Shown: positions 1 through 6,891 of the stretch, one piece after another
Position numbering within the stretch: the stretch's first letter is position 1
Layout of the letters: the number at the start of each line of letters is the position of its first letter
Assembly (NCBI RefSeq): GCF_018130955.1
Contig: NZ_JAFCJM010000047.1
Coordinates: 1-52,621 of the forward strand
DNA length: 52,621 nucleotides
Source: Bradyrhizobium liaoningense
GTDB lineage: Bacteria; Pseudomonadota; Alphaproteobacteria; Rhizobiales; Xanthobacteraceae
Reading direction: 5' to 3'
Notes under the pieces: model-generated
Seen by the model: the letters and a program-made list of their open reading frames with translations, nothing else
What the model was told of the DNA's origin: nothing
Database searches by the model: none
Made by a program: the position numbers and the translations under genes

Positions 1-87
1 GCCGCCACGCTCGAGGGCTATGCTCTTGCCACCCAAGAACAAAATCCGGGAATCCCCTAGCCCACAAGGGGAGAGGGTGAGAGAGAC

Positions 88-531
88 CTACGCCGCGGCC
101 ACCGTGAGATTTGCGCCGTCGACCTGCACCACTTTCACCCGCGTGCCTGCCGGCGTATCCGGGCCGGCCACGCGCCAGACGGTGTCGCCGATGCGCATGG
201 TGCCGCTTCCGTCGATGATCGGCTTCTCGAGCGTAAACTCTCGCCCGAGCAGCGCATCGGCGCGCCTGTTGAGATAGGGGCTCGCGCCCGCGTCCGCCTT
301 GCTCCGCGCAAGCCTGCGCCACACCGGCACCGCGGCTGCGGCGAACACGGCGAACATCACGAGCTGCGCCTGCCAGGATGGATGGAAGACGAACGACAAG
401 AGGCCGACCAGCAGCGCCGCGAGCCCGAGCCAGAACAGGAACACGCCGGGCGCGAACACCTCCAGCCCCATCAGAAGGAAGCCGAAGATCAGCCAGTTCC
501 AGGTCCCCAGCGTAACGAACATCTCGGTCAT
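88..531 (-). CDS. NfeD family membrane protein
   Basis: A 147-residue protein with two hydrophobic segments (about residues 12-35 and 40-62) and a C-terminal domain (about 85-147) ending in a run of short beta strands (MRIGDTVWRV, TRVKVVQVDG). This is the pattern of the short NfeD proteins, whose C-terminal OB fold works with SPFH/stomatin partners in membrane-domain organisation. It starts at an ATG preceded by AGGTCGTGTC. The SPFH gene lies 21 bases upstream on the same strand, the standard family pairing, so the two probably form one operon. The biochemical role of the pair is not known from sequence. Confidence 0.88.
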   Translation of the reverse strand: MTEMFVTLGTWNWLIFGFLLMGLEVFAPGVFLFWLGLAALLVGLLSFVFHPSWQAQLVMFAVFAAAAVPVWRRLARSKADAGASPYLNRRADALLGREFTLEKPIIDGSGTMRIGDTVWRVAGPDTPAGTRVKVVQVDGANLTVAAA

Positions 532-552
532 GACACGACCTCTTTGACTATC

Positions 553-1548
553 CTATTGCCTCGGCGGCACGGCCGGCGGCGTGGCGCCGGTCGGCGGCAC
601 CGAACCGCGGCGCACGGCGGCCGCCGACGCCGCACTTTCGCCGAACGTCGCCTTGGCGATCTCGCCGATGCCGGCGAGCGAGCCGAGCATGCTCATCGCT
701 TCAACCGGCAGCATGATGACCTTCTGGTTCGGCGAGTCCGCGAGCTGTCCAAACGCCTTGATATACTTGTCGGCGATAAAATAGTTCAGCGCGGCCACGT
801 CGCCCTTGGCGATGGCTTCCGACACCATCTGCGTCGCCCTCGCCTCGGCCTCCGCCGAACGCTCGCGGGCTTCGGCGTCGCGGAAGGCGGCCTCGCGGCG
901 GCCTTCCGCCTGAAGGATCTGGCCCTGCTTGGCGCCTTCGGCACGCAGGATCTCCGACTGACGCTGGCCTTCGGCCTGCAAGATGTCGGCGCGCTTGACG
1001 CGCTCGGCCTTCATCTGCCGGCCCATCGCCTCGACGAGGTCGGCCGGCGGCACGATGTCCTTGATCTCGATGCGGTTGACCTTCAGGCCCCAGGGCGAGA
1101 CCGCGGCGTCGACCACGCGCAGCAGGCGCTCGTTGATCTCGTCGCGATGCGACAGCACCTGGTCGAGATCCATCGAACCCATCACCGAGCGGATGTTGGT
1201 CATGGTCAGGACGATGATCGCCTGCTCGAGATTGGCGACCTCATAGCTCGCCTTCGCCGCGTCGAACACCTGGAAGAAGGCCACGCCGTCGACTGTCACG
1301 GTGGCGTTGTCCTTGGTGATCACCTCCTGCTCGGGGATGTTGATCACCTGCTCCATCATGTTCATCTTGCGCCCGACGCGATCGAAATAGGGCACGATCA
1401 GATTGAGCCCCGGGCTCAGCGTCTGGGTGTATTTGCCGAACCGCTCGATGGTCCAGTCATAGCCCTGCGGCACCGTCTTCACGCCGGCCAGCAGCGTGAC
1501 AATGACCAGCAATACCAGCGCAATCGCGAAAAAGTCGAAACCGCTCAT
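553..1548 (-). CDS. SPFH/stomatin-like membrane protein (QmcA type)
   Basis: A 331-residue protein with one N-terminal membrane helix (about residues 5-22), an SPFH domain (VPQGYDWTIERFGKY at its start, about 25-190), an Ala/Glu/Arg-rich predicted coiled coil (about 185-250, AEGQRQSEILRAEGAK) and a Pro-rich tail. These proteins oligomerise on membranes and form microdomain scaffolds. I use the ATG at 1548, because GGGAGGAG sits just upstream; a TTG four codons earlier (1560) would swallow this ribosome binding site. It is followed at once by its NfeD partner. Confidence 0.9.
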   Translation of the reverse strand: MSGFDFFAIALVLLVIVTLLAGVKTVPQGYDWTIERFGKYTQTLSPGLNLIVPYFDRVGRKMNMMEQVINIPEQEVITKDNATVTVDGVAFFQVFDAAKASYEVANLEQAIIVLTMTNIRSVMGSMDLDQVLSHRDEINERLLRVVDAAVSPWGLKVNRIEIKDIVPPADLVEAMGRQMKAERVKRADILQAEGQRQSEILRAEGAKQGQILQAEGRREAAFRDAEARERSAEAEARATQMVSEAIAKGDVAALNYFIADKYIKAFGQLADSPNQKVIMLPVEAMSMLGSLAGIGEIAKATFGESAASAAAVRRGSVPPTGATPPAVPPRQ

Positions 1549-1732
1549 AGCTCCTCCCAAGGCGGGAAAATGCGTTTCCCGCGCCGTTGATTGGTCGGGA
1601 TCGCCACCCTACCGGTTCAGCGGTTGCGATTCACGTCGGCGCGCCAGCGCCTTTCCACAAGAAGTACGGAGGCGGAACGGCCGCCGATAAGTATTGCGAA
1701 AGAGCCCTTGAAACGGCACGGCGGCATCCTAC

Positions 1733-1815
1733 GGCATGATCCGGAAAAGTGCGGAGCGGTTTTCCCTCGCGACAAACGCGGAACGCGTTTGCGCGGAGAT
1801 CATGCTCAAACAAGG
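1733..1815. repeat. Rhizobial interspersed palindromic repeat
   Basis: The stretch begins with GGCATGATCCGGAAAA and ends with GAGATCATGCTCAAACAA, so the two ends form an inverted repeat around GATCATGC, with further pairing between GGAAAA and TTTTCC. Similar elements are widespread between genes in Bradyrhizobium and Mesorhizobium. It lies between two genes both transcribed leftwards (the binding protein ending at 1825 and the SPFH gene), so it could also stabilise a 3' end. Confidence 0.6.
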
Positions 1816-1824
1816 AGCCGAGCG

Positions 1825-2802
1825 CTACTCAACCACGGTGTCGGCGATCGCCAGCAGCGACGACGAGATCGTCAGCCCCAGCGCCCGCGCGGTCTTCAAA
1901 TTGACCGCCAGCTCGAATTTGGTGGGATTTTGCACCGGCAGGTCGGCCGGCTTCGTGCCTTTCAGGATGCGGTCAATATAGGCCGCGGCCTGCCGCATCT
2001 GCTCGGCACTGTCGGTGCTGTAGGACATCAGCCCGCCTTCCTCGACGAAGGTGCGGCTCCAGTACACGGCGGGGACGCGGGCCTCATTGGCTGCCGCCAA
2101 CAGGCGCGCGCGGTTGGCGAGCGTGAAGAAATCCGGCAGCACGAGCAGGGCTGAATCCGTCCGCCCGGCCAGTGCCGCGATCGATGCCACGTCGGTGACA
2201 GTCACGGCCTCGACCGCCACGCCGAGCGCGCGCCCCGCATCCTCGATCGTATGCAGCATGAGGCCGGCGAATGGCGCCGTCGCGGGGTTATAGACCACAC
2301 GCACGCGGCTGACCTTCGGACTGACCTGGGTCAGCATCTCCAGCCATTTGCCGGCCATCGGACCGTCGAAGTCGGTGAAGCCGGTGATATTGCCGCCGGG
2401 ACGGGCGAGGCTCTCGACAAAACCCTGGCCGACGGGGTCGGTCACGACGGCGAAGACCATCGGCGTCGATGCGGCCCGCTTGCGCAGCTCCTCGACGGAG
2501 GGCGTGCCGATCGCGAGCAGGATGTCGGGATTGAGCGCGGCCAGCTCGCCGGCAAGACGCGCGATCAGGGCACGGTCGCCGCGGCCGCTGCGCCAGTCGA
2601 TCTGGAGATTGTCCTGCTCCTTCCAGCCGCGCGCGGCGAGCGCTTCGAGGAGGACGGCGGTGCGGGTCTGGCCGATTGCGTCATCGGCGGCCGTCACCGT
2701 CAGGACGCCGAGGCGGCGCAGACCGGCCGGCGACTGCGCCCGCGCCGCGAACGGGATCGCGAAGGCCGTACCGAGGAGCGCCAGGACATCGCGCCGCTTC
2801 AT
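1825..2802 (-). CDS. Orphan ABC_sub_bind-family periplasmic binding protein
   Basis: A 325-residue protein of the ABC_sub_bind (PF04392-like) family. It begins MKRRDVLALLGTAFAIPFAARA, a signal peptide of the twin-arginine/Sec-like kind ending at ARA. The mature part has alternating beta/alpha segments (RRLGVLTV; NPDILLAIGTPSVEEL; PGGNITGFTDF), and the C-terminus (PVQNPTKFELAVNLKTARALG) is typical of the family. No permease or ATPase gene is adjacent, so the substrate is unknown. The ATG at 2802 is chosen: the frame stays open to a TTG at 2862 only because of a 15-bp tandem repeat that would add KRLDL units before the signal peptide. A second family member lies at 16560-17525. Confidence 0.85.
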   Translation of the reverse strand: MKRRDVLALLGTAFAIPFAARAQSPAGLRRLGVLTVTAADDAIGQTRTAVLLEALAARGWKEQDNLQIDWRSGRGDRALIARLAGELAALNPDILLAIGTPSVEELRKRAASTPMVFAVVTDPVGQGFVESLARPGGNITGFTDFDGPMAGKWLEMLTQVSPKVSRVRVVYNPATAPFAGLMLHTIEDAGRALGVAVEAVTVTDVASIAALAGRTDSALLVLPDFFTLANRARLLAAANEARVPAVYWSRTFVEEGGLMSYSTDSAEQMRQAAAYIDRILKGTKPADLPVQNPTKFELAVNLKTARALGLTISSSLLAIADTVVE

Positions 2803-2815
2803 GGAAATTCCCGTC

Positions 2816-2872
2816 AGATCCAGCCTCTTCAGATCCAGCCTTTTTAAATCCAGCCTTTTCAAATCCAGCCTT
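2816..2872. repeat. Four-copy 15-bp tandem repeat at the hemH 3' end
   Basis: Units begin at 2816, 2831, 2846 and 2861, each close to AAATCCAGCCTTTTC. The rightmost copy is the last codons and stop of hemH; the other three fill the space to the next gene. A 15-bp unit keeps the frame, so the next gene's frame runs open through it as repeated KRLDL. It appears to be an expanded duplication of the ferrochelatase 3' end, probably by replication slippage. Confidence 0.9.
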
Positions 2873-3896
2873 GCAGCTCGCGCAGCACCAGCGTGCGGAT
2901 CACGTCCATGCCGGCCTCGCTGTCGTTGAGGCAGGGGATCGCGGCAAAATCTTCGCCGCCATTGTGGCGGAAGATTTCGGCATTCTCCTGCGCGATCTCC
3001 TCGAGCGTCTCCAGGCAGTCGGCGGCAAAGCCCGGCGTCACCACGGCGATGCGGCGCACGCCCTCGCGCGCGAGACGCTCCATCGTCTTGTCAGTGTAGG
3101 GCTGCAGCCACTCGTCATTGCCGAACCGCGACTGGAAGGTCAGCAGCAGCTTTGTCTCGTCCATGCCCAGGCGCCGCCGCAGCGCGTTGGTGGTGGCGAT
3201 GCAGTGCTCTTGATAGGGGTCGCCCTTGTCGACATAGCTCCTGGGCATGCCGTGGAACGAGGCGACGATCAGCTCGGGCTTGAAGGCGAGCGTTGCAAGA
3301 TGGGAATCGATCGAGCTTGCGAGCGCCTCGATATAGGCTTCGTCGTCGTAATAGGGCGGCGTCACCCGCAGCGTCGGCTGTGCGCGCAGGCGTGACAGCA
3401 CGCGAAACATCTCGTCGCAGACCGTCGCCGAAGTCGAGGCGGAATATTGCGGATAGAGCGGCACCGCCAGGATACGGTCGCAGCCCTGTGCGATCAGCGC
3501 CTCGACGCCCGCGCGGATCGATGGATTGCCGTAGCGCATCGCCCAGTCGACCACGACATGGGTGCGGTCGGCGAGCGCGTCCGCGAGCTTCTCGGCCTGC
3601 GAGCGCGTGATGGTCTTGAGCGGCGACTCGTCCTTCTCGTTGTTCCAGATCTTTCGGTAGTCGAGCGCCTTGGTGCGCGGGCGGCGGCGCAGGATGATCC
3701 CGTTCAAAATGAGCTTCCAGACCAGCCCCTGGTCCTCGATCACCCGGGCGTCGGACAGGAATTCCTTGAGGTAGACGCGGACGCCCGGGGCATCGGCGGT
3801 GTCGGGCGTGCCGAGATTGACCAGCAGCACGCCGACGCGCGGCGCGCCTGGTGCTGCGGCCAGCTTCGGCTTCTCGGTGGGCGGGACGGAGGTCAT
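2859..3896 (-). CDS. hemH: Ferrochelatase
   Basis: A 345-residue protein that inserts Fe2+ into protoporphyrin IX, the last step of protohaem synthesis. Family features are clear: GVLLVNLGTPDT near the N-terminus, LYPQYSASTSA, the conserved SFHGMPRSY with the catalytic His, and GFAADCLETLEEIAQEN near the C-terminus. Length is normal for bacterial ferrochelatases. The final residues and TGA lie inside the rightmost unit of the 15-bp tandem repeat. The ATG at 3896 has no obvious Shine-Dalgarno sequence. Confidence 0.96.
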   Translation of the reverse strand: MTSVPPTEKPKLAAAPGAPRVGVLLVNLGTPDTADAPGVRVYLKEFLSDARVIEDQGLVWKLILNGIILRRRPRTKALDYRKIWNNEKDESPLKTITRSQAEKLADALADRTHVVVDWAMRYGNPSIRAGVEALIAQGCDRILAVPLYPQYSASTSATVCDEMFRVLSRLRAQPTLRVTPPYYDDEAYIEALASSIDSHLATLAFKPELIVASFHGMPRSYVDKGDPYQEHCIATTNALRRRLGMDETKLLLTFQSRFGNDEWLQPYTDKTMERLAREGVRRIAVVTPGFAADCLETLEEIAQENAEIFRHNGGEDFAAIPCLNDSEAGMDVIRTLVLRELQGWI

Positions 3897-3992
3897 GACG
3901 GATTTGGGTTCGCGCGTTGCACCGAACTTGTCAAGGCGAGGCCGGGTTCGCTAGTTTCGGGTGGAGCGCGGCGATGCTTCGGGGCGGGACAG

Positions 3993-4391
3993 ATGACCCT
4001 TGCGGAATTGTGTGTCTTCGGAGCACTGCTGCTCTATCTCTCAACGATCGTCGCGATCAAATGGACCAGGATCGGGCGTTTCGACAATTCGCGCCCGCGC
4101 GATGGCGCATTCTACGAGGATGCCATCGCCCAGCGCGCGCTGGGCGCCCATCAGAACGGCATCGAGACCTTCCCGTTCTTCGCCTTCGCGGTGCTGCTCG
4201 CCGAATACCGGGACTCGCCGCAACGCCTGGTCGACGAGCTCGCAGCCCTGTTCCTGCTCGTGCGGGTCGCCTACGTCTTCACCTATGTCGGCAACCGCCC
4301 GACGCTGCGCTCCATCCTCTGGAGCCTCGGCTTCTTCATCAACGTCGCGATCTTCTTCATGCCGGTGCTGAAACGCTTTTTGCCGGTATGA
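3993..4391 (+). CDS. MAPEG family membrane protein
   Basis: A 132-residue protein with four hydrophobic segments, for example LCVFGALLLYLSTIVAI at the start and GFFINVAIFFMPVLKRF at the end. The segment AQRALGAHQNGIETFPFFA is the conserved MAPEG stretch (A/H-N-x-E-xx-P/FF) of glutathione-dependent eicosanoid-type membrane enzymes. Bacterial members are mostly uncharacterised. The start at 3993 is the only ATG giving the proper first helix, although the frame is open further upstream. A second MAPEG gene occurs at 49711. Confidence 0.82.
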   Translation: MTLAELCVFGALLLYLSTIVAIKWTRIGRFDNSRPRDGAFYEDAIAQRALGAHQNGIETFPFFAFAVLLAEYRDSPQRLVDELAALFLLVRVAYVFTYVGNRPTLRSILWSLGFFINVAIFFMPVLKRFLPV

Positions 4392-4402
4392 GTGCTCACT
4401 TG

Positions 4403-4630
4403 CTTACCCTCCCTGGATGGGCAGGGCAATTGCGTATGCCAATCACTTTCCTTCGGGATGCCCGCACCACAAGCTCGTCATGCCCGGGCTTGTCCCGGCA
4501 TCCACGTTCTTCGTGCGGCGGCAAAGGTCGTGGATGGCCGGGACAAGCCCGGCCATGACGATGTGGAAACGCCTGCGCACAAGCTTCCAGGGTCATATGC
4601 GATTGCCCTCTCCTGGATGGGGAGGGTAAG
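4403..4630. repeat. Nested palindromic intergenic repeat
   Basis: Two nested inverted repeats fill the gap between the MAPEG and thioesterase genes. The inner one (4476-4560) pairs CGTCATGCCCGGGCTTGTCC with the end of the element, which reads GGACAAGCCCGGCCATGACG. The outer arms (4403-4433 and 4597-4630) both carry CTTACCCTCCC and AGGGCAAT in opposite orientation. It sits between convergent genes and may act as a shared 3' structure. It looks like a mosaic of two element families, one inserted in the other. Confidence 0.75.
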
Positions 4631-4633
4631 GGC

Positions 4634-5071
4634 TCACACAGCTAGATGCCGCTCTCGCGTCGCGATGAGGTCGCGCATCGAGGCCGGGATCGGGACCGGA
4701 CGATGGGTCTTCTGGTCGGTGTAGACCCAGACGATCTCGCCGGTGACGAGGGCCTCGGAGTGGCCCTTGAGGAAGATCGCAAGCTCGAAAGTCAGGCTTG
4801 AATTGCCGATCCGTGCCACGCGCGCGCCGACGTCGAGCTCCCAGTCGAAGCGGACCGGCGCCTTGTATTCGATCAGCGATTTCACGACGTGGAAATCGAT
4901 GCCGCTCTGCTTGGCATCGGCATATTGGTCGAAGCCGAGCGCGCGAAAATACTCGGTGATGGTGGTGTCGAAATAGGTCAGATAATGCGCATTGAAGACG
5001 ACGCCCTGGCCGTCGATCTCGGAATAGCGCACCCGGAACGGGTGAAAGAACCAGAAGTTTTCGCGCGACAT
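4634..5071 (-). CDS. Acyl-CoA thioesterase, hot-dog (4HBT) family
   Basis: A 145-residue single-domain hot-dog protein. The stretch VRYSEIDGQGVVFNAHYLTY (about residues 13-32) is the 4HBT active-site segment, in which the Asp followed by G-x-V and an N-x-Y-L motif marks YbgC/FadM-like acyl-CoA thioesterases. The end (VYTDQKTHRPVPIPASMRDL) is also typical. It starts at an ATG behind GAGGACATCG. Chain-length preference cannot be read from sequence, and no operon partner is evident. Confidence 0.88.
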   Translation of the reverse strand: MSRENFWFFHPFRVRYSEIDGQGVVFNAHYLTYFDTTITEYFRALGFDQYADAKQSGIDFHVVKSLIEYKAPVRFDWELDVGARVARIGNSSLTFELAIFLKGHSEALVTGEIVWVYTDQKTHRPVPIPASMRDLIATRERHLAV

Positions 5072-5158
5072 CGATGTCCTCGGCTGAAGGGTTCTTGTTA
5101 GTTATGCCGCAGGAATAGCCGAGCGGACGCGTTTCTCAAAGCGGACCCAGCGCGGCGG

Positions 5159-6253
5159 TTAGAAGCACGTCGTCCGCTCGACGGCGAGATAGCCGAACAG
5201 CAGGCCGGCACCGAACAGCAGCACGAGGCCGGCCGCCCCAAACTCGATGCCGCGCATGAAAAGCGCACCGCCGCCGTCGCGGGCCGAGCTCAGGCGCCGC
5301 GCGATATCCTTGGCGGAGACCGCCACCACGGCGATGGTCGCAACCGTGATCGCGGTGCCCAGTCCCATCAAAAAGGTCGCGGCGATACCGGCCCAGAACA
5401 GGCCCTGGGCGAGCGAGAACACCAGGACCAGGATCGCGCCCGAGCAGGGCCGGATGCCGACGGTGAGGATCGCGGCCAGTCCGCGCCGCCAGCCGCCGGG
5501 CCCGGCGAGTTCGCTCGGCGTCGGCCCATGGGAGTGGCCACAATGCTCGTCATGGACGTGGTCATGCGCATGGGCGTGATCGTGATGATGGCCGTGGTCA
5601 TGATCGTGGTGATGATCATGGTGTTGGTGGCTGTGGTCGTGATGGTGGTGCCCTGCTCCCGCGATGGCCGGCACGGGCTGACTCGCCCCGAGCGCGCGCA
5701 TGAAGGCGCCGCCCTTGACCCAGACCAGGCGGGCACCGAACGCCGCGATCAGGGCGTAGCTTGCGATCTCGATCACCTTCTCGGCGCTGCACATGGTCTT
5801 TGCGGTGGCGTTCAGCGCCCAGGCCGCGATGCCGACGATGGCGACCGCCACCAGCGACTGCATCAGGGCCGAGGCAAACGACAGCGCGATGCCGCGCCGC
5901 GCGGTCTCCTGGTTGGCGACGAGATAGGATGAGATGACAGCCTTGCCGTGGCCGGGCCCGGCGGCGTGGAAGATCCCATAGGCAAAGGAGATCGCGAGCA
6001 GCGTCCACACCGCCGAGCCGTCGGACTTCGCGGCGCGGATGGTGGTGGAGATCTCGCGATAGAATTCCGACTGTTTTGCCAAGAGCCAGCCGACGATGCC
6101 GCCGGCCTCCGGCTCGGCTGCCGGCGCCGGGCGCGGCGCGCCAAAGGGGTTTTGCGCCAGGAGATCATGAAGCGCGGCGTCGGCGGCCAGCACCACGGCG
6201 ACGAGCGCCGCAGCAGTGACGAGCCCGCGCAGGAGGGGCGAGGTCGGGTTCAC
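5159..6253 (-). CDS. Nickel/cobalt transporter, NicO family, with His-rich loop
   Basis: A 364-residue polytopic membrane protein. The segment GIFHAAGPGHGKAVISSYLV is the NicO/RcnA signature (H-AxGPGHGKA), followed by further helices and GIRPCSGAILVLVFSLAQGL. Between them lies a cytosolic or periplasmic loop of about 45 residues made mostly of His and Asp (around residues 201-245), expected to bind Ni2+, Co2+ or Zn2+. Direction of transport (export as in RcnA, or uptake) cannot be decided. The GTG start overlaps the stop of the upstream DUF1007 gene (GTGA), so the two are translationally coupled and probably work together. Confidence 0.87.
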   Translation of the reverse strand: MNPTSPLLRGLVTAAALVAVVLAADAALHDLLAQNPFGAPRPAPAAEPEAGGIVGWLLAKQSEFYREISTTIRAAKSDGSAVWTLLAISFAYGIFHAAGPGHGKAVISSYLVANQETARRGIALSFASALMQSLVAVAIVGIAAWALNATAKTMCSAEKVIEIASYALIAAFGARLVWVKGGAFMRALGASQPVPAIAGAGHHHHDHSHQHHDHHHDHDHGHHHDHAHAHDHVHDEHCGHSHGPTPSELAGPGGWRRGLAAILTVGIRPCSGAILVLVFSLAQGLFWAGIAATFLMGLGTAITVATIAVVAVSAKDIARRLSSARDGGGALFMRGIEFGAAGLVLLFGAGLLFGYLAVERTTCF

Positions 6254-6891
6254 GGACAGTCCAGGGTGATCTTGTTGGCGAACATCAGGCCGAAGTTCGA
6301 GTTCTCGCCATTCATGAAGGTCTGCTCGTTCAGCTTCTGCGCGCTCGCCGTGCCGTCGCTCGGACGCTCCAGCTTCATCTGGCAGCCGGCGGGGGCCCCG
6401 ACCAGCTTGACCGGCTCCTTGTCGGTCATCTTGAAGTCGATGAAGAAGGAGCGGTCAAACACTTCCAGCACAAGTTGCCTTGACTTGACCGGGTTCTTCA
6501 GCGGCAGCGTGAAGTGCAGCGTCAGCACGGTATCCTTGTAGTCGAGGAAGTAGTCGATCGGCTCATTGAAACGCTCCTTCTTCCCGTCGGCCTTGGCGAA
6601 GGTGAAATAGGCGTATTCCTTCAGCGACTCGACATTGGTCTGGGCGAGCGGCGCCAGCTCCTCGCGGCTGTAGGTGCCCTTGGTCTTGCCCTCGAGCCCT
6701 TGCACTGCATAGGCCGAGAACATGTCGTCAAAGGTCCAGGCGTGGCGCACGCCGGTGACCGAGCCGTCCGGCGCGTACAGCACCTCGCTCGTGGCAGTAA
6801 TCCAGACATGCGGATGCGCACTCGCGGCCCCCGCCGCCAGGGACAGGGCGGCCGCGAGCAGCAGTCCGGAGAGCCTGCGAATCCAGCCCAT
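6250..6891 (-). CDS. DUF1007 family periplasmic protein
   Basis: A 213-residue exported protein. Residues 1-25 form a signal peptide (LSGLLLAAALSLAAGAASA), and the mature protein starts HPHVWITATSEVLY; the HPHVWI motif at the mature N-terminus is the hallmark of DUF1007 and could bind metal. The family is repeatedly linked to NicO transporters, as here, where the stop overlaps the transporter start. The ATG at 6891 overlaps the M3 peptidase stop (ATGA). Likely a periplasmic metal-delivery or sensing partner of the transporter; this is inferred from context. Confidence 0.85.
   Translation of the reverse strand: MGWIRRLSGLLLAAALSLAAGAASAHPHVWITATSEVLYAPDGSVTGVRHAWTFDDMFSAYAVQGLEGKTKGTYSREELAPLAQTNVESLKEYAYFTFAKADGKKERFNEPIDYFLDYKDTVLTLHFTLPLKNPVKSRQLVLEVFDRSFFIDFKMTDKEPVKLVGAPAGCQMKLERPSDGTASAQKLNEQTFMNGENSNFGLMFANKITLDCP

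Noticed and set aside
382..1590. Long open frame on the plus strand opposite the SPFH gene
   Set aside because: Arg/His/Asp-rich translation with no domain; it is the shadow of a well-supported gene in GC-rich DNA.
2802..2862. Extended N-terminus KRLDL repeated for the binding protein
   Set aside because: It would start at TTG and place charged repeats before a signal peptide; the ATG at 2802 is better.
5528..5932. Plus-strand frame rich in Met and Val opposite the His-rich loop of the NicO gene
   Set aside because: ATG/GTG-rich antisense of CAT/CAC His codons produces such Met/Val runs by itself.
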